Origin: Locusta migratoria
Taxonomy: Eukaryota > Arthropoda > Insecta > Orthoptera > Acrididae
DNA: 64,000 nt
Direction of reading: 5' to 3'
Assembly (NCBI GenBank): GCA_026315105.1
Contig: CM048744.1
Location: 360,469,168-360,533,167, forward strand
The translations under genes and the position numbers were made by a program. Below, piece after piece: positions 1 through 10,599 of the stretch; the stretch's first letter is position 1; every line of letters starts with the position of its first letter. Below the pieces are notes generated by a model. That model had not been told where the DNA came from. It saw nothing but the letters and a program-made list of their open reading frames with translations, and did no database searches.

Positions 1-425
1 ACTTTGAATCACGCTCTGTGGTTTGGAAGAAATAGTGGAGGGAAAGGGGATAGGAAGTTTGTGTCATGGTGGTGGGGATGGATACAGCATGGCCTTGCAG
101 AGCATGTACATATTAGATGTGCTGTACCCATCCTCACCATTGTGACGCAGCCTTCCTATCCCCTCTTCTCGCCTCCCCTATTTCCTCACCACAGAGTGTG
201 ATTTTAAGTGTGGCAGCCAGAGATGATGGTTGTGTGACTATGTTGTGTGCCTGTGTGATTGCATGAATGTTCTGTTTTCTGAAGAAGACCATGGCCGATA
301 GCTGAAAGTATTGTATGTGTGTGTCTTTTTAAGTGCCTGTCACAGCTTGTTACCATGTCTTTGCAGTGAGTTGTAAACTGTCCTTATTACTATATTGTTA
401 AACTAATATGTGTCATTTTCAATAA
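1..425 (+). mobile_element. Penelope-like element (PLE), 3' terminal piece
   Basis: Contains a diagnostic series seen in other copies here: GCAGCCAGAGATGATGGT, a TG-rich stretch, the hairpin core CTGAAGA..GGCCGATAGCTGAAAG at 279-308, GTGTGTCTTTTTAAGTGCCTGTC, then GCAGTGAGTTGTAAACTGTC. The same order follows the GIY-YIG piece at 2369-3250, which ties this tail to PLEs. No coding part remains. Confidence 0.5.
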
Positions 426-830
426 TGATCAGTGATGTGTCTGTGAAATTTTAAATAAGTCATGTCTCAAACCACTTCGTAAGACTGCACTTTTCATCTT
501 CTTTTGGTAATCACCTGTCTTTTAGAGTGAAACATTACTGATTTGGCATGCAAAACAGTAATGTGTGTCACCTTATCCAACAACCATTGCCATGGTGCCC
601 TCAGATGTGACATTACCTCATTCTTCATGTATTAACTGACTAGCATTAATTCTTAAAATTGCCGGTGTCATAGGTAACTGCCATTTGCTGCCGACTGGCT
701 GAATTTTTTTTTTTTTTTGAAGTTATAACTTGTGTATGAAAGTGTGTAGTTGTAATTTCAGAACATTTTTAGGTTCACTGTACTTTATACACACTCATTT
801 TGGTACTGTCAAAACTGAATGCAGACAAGA
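426..830. other. Unassigned AT-rich intergenic or intronic sequence
   Basis: I see no coding signal or recognisable repeat here beyond a T-run near 705-718. Confidence 0.4.
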
Positions 831-848
831 AATTTCAATTCAGCAGTA

Positions 849-854
849 TTTATT
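849..854 (-). terminator. Polyadenylation signal AATAAA for the - strand candidate gene
   Basis: Reads TTGCAATAAATACTG on the - strand, about 180 nt after the stop codon at 1033. Its distance and orientation fit a 3' UTR of the candidate two-exon transcript. A lone AATAAA in AT-rich DNA is weak evidence by itself. Confidence 0.4.
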
Positions 855-1032
855 GCAAGGGAAAAAAATGGAAAATGAACTCCGGTATTGACATACATAA
901 GCAAGCAAATGATCATCATCATATTTAGAACATCATATTTAGAACACAAACAAGCATACAAAATACAAGATAGTAGTGAATTTAAGCATTTCTAATGGAA
1001 CACACTATGGTACAACTTAAAGTAAGTAGAGA

Positions 1033-1219
1033 TCACTGCCTAACATTACATTTGGTGCCCTTAAATAAGGTGTCCTTCATCTCAGATCTTGACCTAGCAC
1101 TACGTTCAGGTGATTTATAATCTGACTCCTCATCAAATACTCCCTTTTCTTCAGTTGTAGATTTATCAAGGAGTTCATAAATCATTTGCTTCAAACCTTT
1201 TTCCTCTTCACTGCACATT
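1033..1219 (-). CDS. Candidate terminal exon of an unidentified - strand gene
   Basis: The - strand acceptor ATTATTTTTGTACAG is followed by AATGTGCAGTG. The first A completes AAA with the AA of the upstream exon, giving KMCSEEEKGLKQMIYELLDK, then a charged, serine-rich end and a stop at 1033. A polyadenylation signal lies 180 nt further. Composition (E/K/S-rich, with KSPERSARSRSE) looks like real protein rather than chance. I do not recognise the family. Confidence 0.4.
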
Positions 1220-1790
1220 CTGTACAAAAATAATTATAATAATTCAGTACAACAGGTCACAAAACAGAGAGAACTTGAACATCAGGTAAAGTCTTCAAAG
1301 CAAACAACAGTAGCACAGGTTTCAGTTAACGTCTAGCCGTCAAAGCAGAGACTACAACATCTGTAGACCATACGGACTTTGTAGGAAATGTGAATGTGTG
1401 TTTGATAACATGGAAAAATTATTGTAGCTGGTGCAATGTAATGTACATCTACCACACATTGCCATCTCTCGCATGCGCCATAATATTATGTCAGCCACAA
1501 GCTAAATGTTAACCAAAGTTTCGTCAAACCATATCTATACTTCTGAATCTGATGGCCTCGAGCCTGCATTGTCATGTAACAGCTTCTTTCCTTTCAATTA
1601 ATACTTCCGTCCATTAAACATGAATAGATGAAGCCTATGTCACTGAACTCTGGGTATAATGAAAATTTGCTTTCTTTAAAAAGACCATCTTTTTCAAGTG
1701 ACACAAGTAATTTTGAAAGTGTTAATCTTCCCTTCTATTATAAAAGCCATATACTTGTCTTTCCAGAAACTACTCAAAGTTACCACTTAC

Positions 1791-1990
1791 TTCTTGCTCT
1801 CCCACTCACATAACAATCTGGCCTGTACAACAGTGTTCTTGCTTATTTTGACAGCTGTTGCAGCCCTCTTAATGACCTGAACAACGGGAAATACCAGCTC
1901 ACTTTTTCTGTTTCCTTTTTTGAAGTAGTTTCTCGCCGGACACAAATCTACACGTTTGGCTTTTAAGCACACTTTTCTCTGTGTTTCACT
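1791..1990 (-). CDS. Candidate penultimate exon of an unidentified - strand gene
   Basis: On the - strand this is open from just after a TGA (1991-1993) to a donor GTAAGTGG whose first base is 1790. It includes a basic segment and FPVVQVIKRAATAVKISKNT, which resembles helix-turn-helix regions of some transposon-derived insect proteins. It ends in phase 2 (AA), which fits the exon at 1219. No ATG and no good acceptor is visible at its 5' side, so the start is unresolved. It could be a domesticated or decaying transposase piece. Confidence 0.33.
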
Positions 1991-2368
1991 TCACATCTTG
2001 GGGTGACACTACAGTTGCACTGGAAATTTCCCAAATGACACGGAAGGAAACAAACAGTAAAAGTGACAAAATGAAACTAACAAAAAACTATTATTTAGGC
2101 GAACTACAAAATGAGACACTTACTGATACATTTCAGACACGTATACTACTAGTTTACTCAACAGCAAAGTGGATTATGTTACTCGCTCAAGTGCAGGCTG
2201 ACACTGGCTGGCTACTGGAGGAGGTAGTACCAAGGACTCGCCTTCTAGAGTATAGAATATTAAATATGAGAGTAATTCTTGGAGTAAGTAATGATTGCTA
2301 AACTTCCTGGAACCCTAATGAAATAAATGTTATAATAACAAAATGGAAATGAGGGTGAACAATCACTA

Positions 2369-2984
2369 ATGTCCTGCCATCATAAGTGGTTCATTTGTTC
2401 CAGCCCAGGTTTGTATTGGTGTTCTGTCACCCATCCAACTTCCTCTGCATTCCAGTGTATCACTGTGCTAACCCCAACACTTCCCACAGGCTCGGCCATT
2501 GGCGAAAGCAGCCATGTAATTTACCAACTCTGCCACATTTATATTGCTGTGACTACTAAACAGCAGTCCATCAGAATGAATGGCCACTGCAAAACTGTGG
2601 TCAAAACAAAGTGGACTATGCTGCAGCACAAAATACAGCTGAGCATAACTACTTGCGTTCAACGGCTTCTTCACAACTGAGTGTTTCTGGATTGTGCATA
2701 TGAGAGTTATCCATACAACACATTCTACAGACTAGAAATTATACTTGCACAACCTACAGTAAACTACTGTCTCCACATCCCCATCCCGTGTATCCCACAC
2801 CTCCTCCATATTCAAGTTTCATTCCCAAGTGTCTACCACTTACTTTCCATTCTCTGTTCCTCAACTTTTTGCTCCCCTCCATACCTGTTCCTCAAATCTT
2901 TTACCATCGATCTAGTACCTGCAAACTCAGTCAGGTAGCAAGGATATTGAGCTGCACTCAAGCTATGGTGGCCAGAGACGGCAG

Positions 2985-3077
<93 letters not shown>

Positions 3078-3250
3078 GTTCCTATGTGATTGAATCAATG
3101 GAATGTGTGCATGCTTTTTTTCCTGATAAAGGCTGAAGCTGAAAGCCTTTTAGTTGTGCGATTGTGACTGGTTTCTTTATAAATTCTTGCCTGTAACTTG
3201 GCAGTTGTTTTCTTTGCTGTGAGTTATGATTTATCCTCATACTTTCCTGT
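2369..3250 (+). mobile_element. PLE fragment: GIY-YIG remnant plus 3' tail
   Basis: A degraded reading frame contains SSHVIYQLCHIYIAV and SIRMNGHCKTV. These correspond to HVIYQL...SIRMNGHRQTV in the better preserved copy at 52209-52909 (- strand), the GIY-YIG endonuclease region of a PLE. Downstream come a pyrimidine-rich 3' region, a (TG)n(AG)n tract (2987-3075), the hairpin core CTGATAA-AGGCTGAAGCT-GAAAGCC at 3123-3149, and a GCTGTGAGTTATGATT tail. Frameshifts and loss of the upstream RT show it is dead. This copy links the hairpin tail to PLE coding sequence. Confidence 0.6.
2987..3075. repeat. (TG)n(AG)n compound microsatellite
   Basis: About 15 TG units followed by about 30 AG units inside the 3' region of a PLE copy. 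Such tracts sit at the same position, near the hairpin, in other PLE tails of this window. Confidence 0.95.
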
Positions 3251-3484
3251 TAGATAATGGTACTTTTGTTAGTTGCCTGTAAAAGTGGTACAACTTGTGA
3301 CAGTAACAGATATTTTTGCTACATAATGGTTTTATAATTTCATTAGGAAACCTTGCCTGTGGCAATACCATGTATTAGAGCTTCAGTTAAGGTACATTTG
3401 CTGTCTAATTTGTTAGAGATAAATTTAGCAGTAATGAATGTCAATTTTGTGAAAACATTTGGCAGATATTGTTTTCATTCATAG

Positions 3485-3638
3485 GTCTGAGGGGAGCTAT
3501 GTCTTTTGCATTGGCAATCCGAAATACTGTGTCAGATGCAAGACAAGCCATGTTGACAACTACTTCACTGATAGTCATCATCACAGTAATAGTACAAGGT
3601 GGCGCAACAATGCAGTTGTTGACATGGTTTAAGATACC
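3485..3638 (+). CDS. Nhe3: NHE6/7/9-like exchanger, exon encoding last membrane helices
   Basis: Acceptor TTCATTCATAG and donor CC|GTAAGT flank a 154-nt exon. It begins with GT completing a glycine codon and reads LRGAMSFALAIRNT, then a hydrophobic stretch (LIVIITVIVQGGATMQLLTW), ending KI plus two bases of proline. GLRG..FALA is the conserved family block just before the final membrane helix. The phase (2 nt left over) fits the next exon, which starts with T to complete CCT. No upstream exon is seen in 1-3484, so the preceding intron extends beyond the window. Confidence 0.93.
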
Positions 3639-4324
3639 GTAAGTTTTTCATTCCTTTTTTTATCAGTTTCCTGCATAAGTATGATAAGCCTGATGTAGAA
3701 AATATGTAATTTCGGTTGTTGCCATATTATTGCGGTAGTTTAGCAGCAGTATTTTAGAATTGTGTGTTACATATTTGACTACTTTAATATCACATTTGTT
3801 TGCTATTTGTCAACATTTTAAAACTATTGGGAAATAATTTTATTTGAGAGGTTTTTGAAAGATAAGTTCCAAAGTACAGAGTTCATACATTCATGTAGTC
3901 ATTCACCATGTCCCTTAGATCCCATCAAGAAGGAGAACCTTCAAGGATGTGGGACGACTCAAGGTATACATTAACAAAAGACAAGCAAATTGTAGAAGCT
4001 TAATATGTATCCTGTATTAACAATGCATATAATTATCCTGTTTAACATTTTTGTGTCATTCCAGAAAAATTTAAGCGAAAGCTCTACTTAAAAAAAAAAG
4101 CTTCTGTTTCTATTACATTAACTGCAGACACTGTGGCTCAGTGTTATCTCACAGAGCAAGATGTATAAGTGACTTCCCTTCGACAAATGCTTACCTTTTG
4201 TGGTTGTGGTTTTTTCCCAGATACTAACATAACTTATCACAGCATGACATTTAATTAGTAATTTTGGCCTTTGAAACTTTATATGATATGGGTTTGTTTT
4301 GTTCCTCTTTTATTGGGGTAAATT

Positions 4325-4509
4325 TTGCAAGAAAATGAGAGTTGGTTGCAACCTACCACAAAGAGGTATCGTTGAGCTGCAGACAGACATATAGAAAAGA
4401 CAATCACACACTCACAATCACAACTCACTAACACATCTCCATTGTCTCGGGCTGCTACATCCGTAGTCAGAATGCAGCAGCTGGAGATGATGGATATGTG
4501 TTTGTATAA

Positions 4510-4556
<47 letters not shown>

Positions 4557-4690
4557 TCTAATGAAGACTATGGCCAAACGCTAAGTTGGCTGAGTGATTG
4601 TTGTTTCTATGTGCCTGTCTAGAGCTCAGTGATCATCTTTGTGTGTCTCAACCTAACTTCATTAAATAATTTTCTTGAGGTAAATTGTGA
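4325..4690. mobile_element. Inverted pair of PLE 3' ends
   Basis: The left half, read on the - strand, carries GTAGGTTGCAACCAACTC and a CAGCTCAACGATACCTC segment (PLE tail). The right half (+) carries GCAGCAGCTGGAGATGATGG, a (TG)n tract at about 4509-4553, a degenerate hairpin core (4559-4584) and a GCCTGTCTAGAGCTCAG tail. Two PLE 3' ends therefore point away from each other. Confidence 0.45.
4509..4553. repeat. (TG)n microsatellite
   Basis: Uninterrupted TG dinucleotides in a PLE tail. Confidence 0.95.
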
Positions 4691-4986
4691 TGTATCTAAC
4701 CATTCTTTAATTTTCATACAGTCTAATGTTTGTAGCGTATAATGTGCATTGACAATGATTTGTATCTTATAACTCTTTCAAATGGTAGGATGTACCCAAA
4801 GGTACTTCACAGCGTCATTGTCATATAACTCACCTTGTAAGTAGCAATATTATGGAAAGGGTAAATTATAAATTTCTATTCAAAATACATAGAGAGCAAG
4901 ATGTGGAAACTGTAAATGTAAAGATTGTTCAATAATTGAGCTTTCATGCCAAAGGGCCTTCTTTTAAAGTAGAGACCCCCACCCCT

Positions 4987-4988
<2 letters not shown>

Positions 4989-5042
<54 letters not shown>
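4989..5042. repeat. (CA)n microsatellite
   Basis: About 26 CA units. Apparent VCVCVC reading frames across it are artefacts. Confidence 0.95.
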
Positions 5043-5639
5043 CATTGTGTCCACCTGCTGAGGCCACTCTGTGGGCTGTCACTGCGCCTAATGTGGTGTG
5101 GGGTTAAGTCAACCAGACAAGGAGATAATGGCAATAGAGTGCTCATTGTTATGTTATTGGAATGGAAGACAATTGTACAGTTGGGATGTGTCACCAATTA
5201 ATCCTAGACCGTTAAATGAACCTCTTGCCTAAGTTTTTTGTCTAATTCTTTACATTTAATTTTGCCATTCTCTAGGTGAATTTTTCCCATGTATTGTAAC
5301 AATATATTAATTACACCTGCATGTGTTTAAATTTTTGTGTATGATTTTTTAAAAGTATTTGTATGTAATTTTATCCTCTGTCTTCGATCCTTGCTACTCC
5401 CAACAGCCCCAGTACGGAAAAGTTTCTCTTTCCACAGCCAGCACTCAGTCCCACAAAAATGAAATGAATTGATTGTTTATTGGTCAGGAAATCCCCATTT
5501 CGCAATTGGCCATGCAGTGCAAGTCTTATTAATTTGATGCAACTTCTGTAACTTATTGGGAATCAAAACTGGTCTCCCTACTTGACAATCAGTGACACTG
5601 TTGCTGCTTTCTTGTCTACTCATGGAATCACTCCAAATA
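5043..5639. other. Unassigned intron sequence
   Basis: No coding signal. The part from about 5455 looks like the start of a dispersed repeat leading into the PLE copy, but I cannot name it. Confidence 0.35.
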
Positions 5640-6059
5640 GCTGACTATCAAATTAGCAATCTTCACTGCAATCTTTCTTTCCACTAAGACCTCCATTACT
5701 TCAAATTCTGTGAGTCTGTAACCCTCACCAATCTAGGTCCATGAAACCAAGACAATCGGGTCCAAACCTCCTGTCTATATCTCCTCTCTATCTGTAAAAT
5801 TCTTCTGTTCTGCAACCTCAAATTCTTGCATCAAATCTCTCATATTGGAACGCTCGACCTCTACAAACTTGATCTACATGCACAATGCCACCTCAAATAC
5901 TCTCCAAACTTTTCAACTTCTACTACCACAAATCACTGCCCTAAAAAAAGCAATCAAATCCTCCCCCACCCCACTCCTCTCTAGGCCTGTTATAGCCAAC
6001 AACCGCTGTCTCACAGACCTACAGTTTTCTGACCCTCAGAAACTCACTCCCACCATCAT
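5640..6059 (+). mobile_element. PLE fragment, upstream half (interrupted by gypsy element)
   Basis: A C-rich coding-like stretch on the + strand ends ...CAGAAACTCACTCCCACC and resumes after the gypsy insertion at 8390 with CATGAACCTTTCCTACAAAA. I recognise the pair as adjacent parts of the N-terminal region of an abundant PLE polyprotein. The reading frame is broken. Confidence 0.5.
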
Positions 6060-6391
6060 TATTATAATGAGTAACACACCTATGCGAGCTATGAAGCTGC
6101 GACCAGTACAGAAGTCTTGAATTGTCTCCTTCGGGTCTGAGGCCCTACGATGCGTGCGGTTCCCACTCCAGTCCATGCGAACAGCTCCAAGTACAGTCAC
6201 GAAGCACACACTAGTTCATAAACACTGATGAAACCATACTGGGTAGAAGCGGCTGCAGCTGGGCCAGCAACTCTCTTTAACGTCCGCGCGACCAGCAGGG
6301 TGCAGCGCGATAGCCTAGCCAGCACCGCACAACAGCCGGTCCTGATAATGGGCAGTGCGCTGTTCAAACATATGTGCTGCACATTACCACA
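6060..6391 (-). repeat. 3' LTR of deleted gypsy element
   Basis: Direct repeat of 8056-8389. Both share ACACACTAGTTCATAAACAC and GAAACCATACTGGGTAGAAG. It ends TTACCACA; its outer end has mutated from TG to TA. Confidence 0.88.
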
Positions 6392-7099
6392 TTCCTCCCC
6401 CTTCACGGTGTAATCTCCAGGGGTGCCGAATGCACCCACACTATGTCCATGGGGGATGCATTGTCCATATCTGGCTGCCAGCTTCGGGCTGGCACTAACC
6501 CATAAGGCCGATAGTGTCCTGATCTTACCTAACAGGAGTGGCTGGCACAAGTTTGAATTTTCCTCGCGATCACCAGGGATGAGGACGCACCATCCGATCC
6601 CAACACTGGAGATTAAAAAGGAACAGTTGCAGTACTCACAGGTTGGTTCATGTCCATTTCGGGTGTCAGGGTGTCCATGAGTTTGGTAGCGGTGGCATGC
6701 CCCCACCCCGTCGGGCGCCAAGGGTGCAGGAGACGGTGTTGCCCATGATCCCGAGGGTGTGACCGTCAGAACTGGTGCCGGTGCAGGAGAAGGAGAAGGC
6801 ACATATACAGTTGACAGTGCTCGGGCGGGCATGGTGCTCAGTGCAGGAGCCGGCCTAACCGAAGATGTCGTCACGGAGCATGTTGGCGGAACAGGCCCTG
6901 GAGGCAGTGATGGCGGATTGGCAATTGCAGATTTGTCGGGAGTTGTGGGTGCATCTGATCCCAGTGTTGACAAAGAGTGCCCACTGTAGTATCAACAGTG
7001 GTGGCTGAGAATTGTCTTCATCATACCCGGCAGCCAACAAGGATGATGGCCAAAACCTCAAGCCCACACAAGAGAACCCGGAACACAGCAATCTGATGG

Positions 7100-7655
7100 T
7101 CATGCCAAAGCACTCGACGGCTGGGGCAACGACAAATGTAAGAGAGTGCGAGGTTGTCTGACATGAAGAAATTCCGCCAGGCTGCATTTCCCCGCTGGCG
7201 TGAATCGATAGGACATGAAGAAATGGATAATGGCATTGTCCACAGAGCAGGTCGTCACATATTTGCACATTTGAACTTTACTCACAAGCCATTCCACCTC
7301 ACCATTAGACTGAGGACGAAATGGAGGATCTGTAATATGGCGAATGCCCGGACGAGTACAAAAATCTTGAAAAAGTGTATGCAGAAAACCCTCCAAAGTG
7401 GAAACTTTAGAAAGTTTCTGAATAGTTACAGCAGTGGACATGGTATCACAATTAAAAATGTATGGAAAATTTGAATAAGCTTCCACAAGAAAAAACCAAT
7501 GTCATGTCGAGAAGCGTCCATAGCCAGAACCAAATGTTGCCCAGGAACATATGCTGTGGTACTGAGCTGACAACAAATGACACATCTCATCGAAAGACAT
7601 AGCAGCCGATTCCTGCAGGGCGCAAGTTGATGCAAAAGTTGATAGATGTGAGGGG
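7100..7655 (-). pseudogene. Integrase remnant (deleted gypsy element)
   Basis: On the - strand: a CVICCQ zinc-finger end near 7570, VEAYSNFPYI, then GIRHITDPPFRPQSNGEVEW (the D,D-35-E core region with PxFxPQSNGE) and SYRFTPAGKCSLAEFLHVRQ (C-terminal part). At least one frameshift separates the parts. The glutamate of SNGE is kept. Confidence 0.8.
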
Positions 7656-7659
7656 AGAC

Positions 7660-8050
7660 CCTTGAGAGAAATTAAGCCTTACACAAAGCCGGGTCTGACA
7701 CCCTGAACGCAAGGAAATGCTGGAACAGCCGGTTTTCATAAGAGTCCCAATCTTCTAACGAGTCTTCAAAACCAGAGATAGGAAGTGGGAACGCCATAGC
7801 ATTAGACACAGAACTGGAAGCAATTGCTGGCAGAAAAGCCGATGGCAACCATGGCACAAGGAAATCAAAACGTTCTGCCTCACCTGACATGATCATAGTT
7901 AACCATTGAACGGACCCAACCACAGTCTGTAGAGATTGCTGGAGAATTTGGCTCCACAGGGGCAGCTGAGAGTCTGTCAGACCCAGTCCTTCATTTTCCA
8001 CCATTCTCCTCGACGTAGCAAGTGCCACGTCAAATACCACACTCATCGCC
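7660..8050 (-). pseudogene. gag N-terminal remnant (deleted gypsy element)
   Basis: The - strand contains FEDSLEDWDSYENRLFQHFL followed by AFRVSDPALCKA. This matches the layout (W-Y..RL.Q.F.AF.V.D) of the gag start in the larger gypsy element at 13880-14080. It breaks near 7672, where integrase sequence begins. Confidence 0.7.
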
Positions 8051-8055
8051 ACTTG

Positions 8056-8389
8056 TGTTATAATGAGTAACACACCTATGCAAGCTATGTAAGTCGCAAT
8101 CATTACAGAAGTCTTGGATTGTCTCCTTCCAGGTCTGAGGACCTACAATGTGAGCGATTCCCACTCCCTTCCATGCGAACAGCACAAAGTACAGTCACGA
8201 AGCACACACTAGTTCATAAACACTGATGAAACCATACTGGGTAGAAGCGGCTGCAGTTGGGCCGGCAGATCTCTTTAACGGCCGCGTGGCCAGCAGTGTG
8301 CAGCGCGATAGCCCAGCCAGCGCCGCACAATGGGCATTCCTGGTAACGGGCGGCGCGCAGTTCAAACATACGTGCCGTGCGTTACCACA
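8056..8389 (-). repeat. 5' LTR of deleted gypsy element
   Basis: Starts TGTTATAATGAG and ends TTACCACA on the + strand, giving TG...CA ends. Differs from its partner by scattered substitutions and small indels, so the insertion is not recent. Confidence 0.88.
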
Positions 8390-8394
8390 GTCAT

Positions 8395-8820
8395 GTATAA
8401 TCCACAACCCAAAACAGTCATGAACCTTTCCTACAAAATCCTTAGCACCACAGAGTTTTCAGTCCTTTTTAACAGCCTTACATTTTGCACCACTCACAAA
8501 TTAAATTATGCTACAATTGGTGAGATCTCTGTCTCCTGGTCCCTACAGTATAAATTCTTTTACCATCAATGCAGCCAATCAATCTCAAACCTAAACAACA
8601 ATATAGAAACTTGCCAGACTTAGTTCACTCCTCCATCCAATTGTGTTCCACTCCTTTTGCCTCCCCCCGCCCCTCCCCTTTCAAATCACTCCCTGTTAAC
8701 ATTTCATTTCATAAACTTGAACCAGCTGTCAGATTTGTCTACATACAAACCCTGTCCATTCCAGAAAACTAACAGGGTCTCCAGTGCCTCCTCAAATCCT
8801 TAGGCCCTTCCTAGAACTTC
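8395..8820 (+). mobile_element. PLE fragment, downstream half (interrupted by gypsy element)
   Basis: Continues the PLE copy from 6059, with TCCTTAGCACCACAGAGTTT, CCTCCATCCAATTGTGTTCC and CTCCTCAAATCCTTAGGCCC. Frameshifts and an internal deletion near 8700-8760 remove coding capacity. It stops near 8820 before an I-like LINE 3' end. Confidence 0.5.
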
Positions 8821-8929
8821 CCTCTTGGGGGACTGTAATGCCCATCATCCTTTATGTGACAGTACATATACAACTATCTGGGACCACCTTGTAGACCAGT
8901 TCCTTGCAGACCATGACTGTGCCTTCTCA

Positions 8930-9564
8930 ATTATGGTTTCCCAACCCAATTAGTGCCGCTCAGGGCACTTTCACTGCCATTTTCTGTATAGTGCACATTA
9001 GAATTTACATTGGTGGACATCCTGCGAAGTCCTATACCGAACTGAGTTTCCAAGACCGGAAAGTCTCCTTGTAAGATATGAGCCACCAACTGAAGGGCTC
9101 CACAACATGTGGGAGGCATGTTGCATAAAATAAAACTGGGTCAGTCTGGAATGTAAAATGCGGAGATGACAAAAGGCAGTGGGTTCCTTCTGGAAAGAAC
9201 ATAAGGAAGGACTCCATGCTGCAGTGATCTCCTTGATTGTGTGGAGTTTATTAGGTGGAACAGTAATTTGCCTTTTTTTTATCAGCAGAGATCTCATCTG
9301 CACCCACAAATCCGCACCTGGTATCATCAAGGGAAATGGGTAGCGAATAACTACTTCTCCAGTCAAATCATCATCCTGTTCATTTCCTAGGATACCCACA
9401 TGACTGGGAACCCAGAGAACGACAATGAAGCTGGAAACTTGACTAAAGTCAGCAAGGAAATAGTGGATAGACATGGGCAAAGGCTGGGAAGAGTAACATT
9501 GCCCAGTGGCCTGCTGCTCATTCTGTAGGTCCAGATTAAAACACAGTCCAGAGTGGTCTGTTTA
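8930..9564 (-). mobile_element. I-like LINE, RNase H and 3' part (lower segment)
   Basis: The - strand contains KQTTLDCVLIWTY, then VVLWVPSHVGILGNEQDDDL, the RNase H block of I/Jockey-type LINEs, and a C-terminal region ending around YLTRRLSGLGNS. It is the direct continuation of 18757-16467: reading across the 6.9-kb insertion joins ITK to QTTLD exactly. Several frameshifts and stops. Confidence 0.8.
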
Positions 9565-10260
9565 GGGTCATTCCACATCAAGTGTCCCAGCTTAGACGAA
9601 TCTCCCAACTCAACCATCATCAATTTTGATGAAATTTGTACAGTTTCTACCTGAGGGTCCGAGATGAACGTATGCAAAGTTTCAGGATCACCTGTAACTT
9701 GGCTCACGTACTAGAGCCATTTTTGTGAAGACCACTTTTACTGACACCGAAAAGTCGCGAAGAAATCTTCAAGTTTAGCATTTCACTGTTCCTAATGTAA
9801 AAGAGCAAGACCCTTGGTTCTTGGTATAGTGGTACAACTTTTTGTGCTCCACACACAAATGATACGGATAGAGTTCAGAAAGCAATGCATTTGGCATAAT
9901 ATCAGTTCAAAGTGTCCAACAAATCATGTCAATAAAAATTTGCCCTGTAGTTTAACGAGGCATAAGTAGTGGAGAAAGTGCCCTGTGGACCTGGTCTTCT
10001 GCCAAACTACTGTCTGTATGGCTATTTAGCATATCAAAAATTTAGTCTTGGCTTCGGTGTTTAATTACTCTGGTACCATGCTGTAAACTTGCTAAAAATC
10101 ATGACTGTACCAAAATATACCCATGTTCAAAGTCATGTATCTCAAAATGGACAGGTGACTGATGACCTAGCTGTTTAGTCCCCGTAAAACCACCACCACC
10201 ACCAACAACAACAATAATAATCAAAATGGACACTACCACATAATATTCATTAGCACCATT
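9565..10260 (+). repeat. Left terminal inverted repeat (continues after gypsy at 14424)
   Basis: Pairs with 15770-16466 in inverted orientation. Contains a SINE tail at 10152-10220 and is cut at CCATT by the gypsy element; the repeat continues from 14424 to about 14490. Confidence 0.85.
10152..10220 (+). mobile_element. SINE tail-only insertion (69 bp)
   Basis: Flanked by TCAAAATGGA on both sides (10142-10151, 10221-10230). Contains ACTGATGACCTAGCTGTTTA, AGTCCCC and an ACC/ACA-rich tail. The inverted repeat on the other end of the host element lacks it, which confirms insertion. Confidence 0.85.
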
Positions 10261-10546
10261 TGTTGTGACAGTATAATTTATTTATCACAAAAGATGGTAC
10301 AAAACATCGATTAACATAGTAGTACACTATGATGACAGGTCACGGAAAGCAGCTAATGTTCACATGAGGCTCTGGCAAGAGCTACAACATAACTGAGGGC
10401 GAGGCCTCGCACACTGCGTGCTCACCTGGTCGTGACGGCGCTCCAAGCCCTTGGAGGTGGCGCCATTGTACGGCGGACTCGGCCATAGCCCGTCTTTCAG
10501 ATGCCGCGGACGGACAGGACGTGGCTTGCGGTGGCACGCTCCAACA
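10261..10546 (-). repeat. 3' LTR of gypsy element
   Basis: Shares TTCACATGAGGCTCTGG and GAGGGCGAGGCCTCGCACAC with 14134-14418; begins TGTTGTGACAG and ends CTCCAACA on the + strand. Confidence 0.93.
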
Positions 10547-10599
10547 TCCCTCCCCTCTTCCGGGAAGCCACCACCGCAGGTGGAGGCGAATGATGGCCA

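Larger units (their letters stand above)
6060..8389 (-). mobile_element. Deleted Ty3/gypsy LTR retrotransposon (gag-integrase only)
   Basis: Two direct repeats of about 333 bp (6060-6391, 8056-8389) bound 1.66 kb of internal sequence. The flanks ATCAT (6055-6059) and GTCAT (8390-8394) look like a 5-bp target duplication with one change. On the - strand, a gag start is joined directly to the integrase region, so protease, RT and RNase H are deleted. A purine tract (GAAGGGGGAGGAA) abuts the 3' LTR and a TGGCGA candidate primer site lies 4 nt from the 5' LTR. Inserted into a PLE. Confidence 0.88.

Noticed and set aside
2788..3093. 101-codon open stretch ending in a VCVCVC/ERERER run
   Set aside because: Low-complexity translation of the (TG)n(AG)n tract in a PLE tail; no domain.
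4876..5197. Open stretches reading CVCVCV on the - strand
   Set aside because: Produced by the (CA)n tract at 4989-5042.
6197..6989. 258-codon - strand and 76-codon + strand open stretches
   Set aside because: They cross the 3' LTR and adjacent internal end of the deleted gypsy element; no recognisable domain, and composition follows the LTR.
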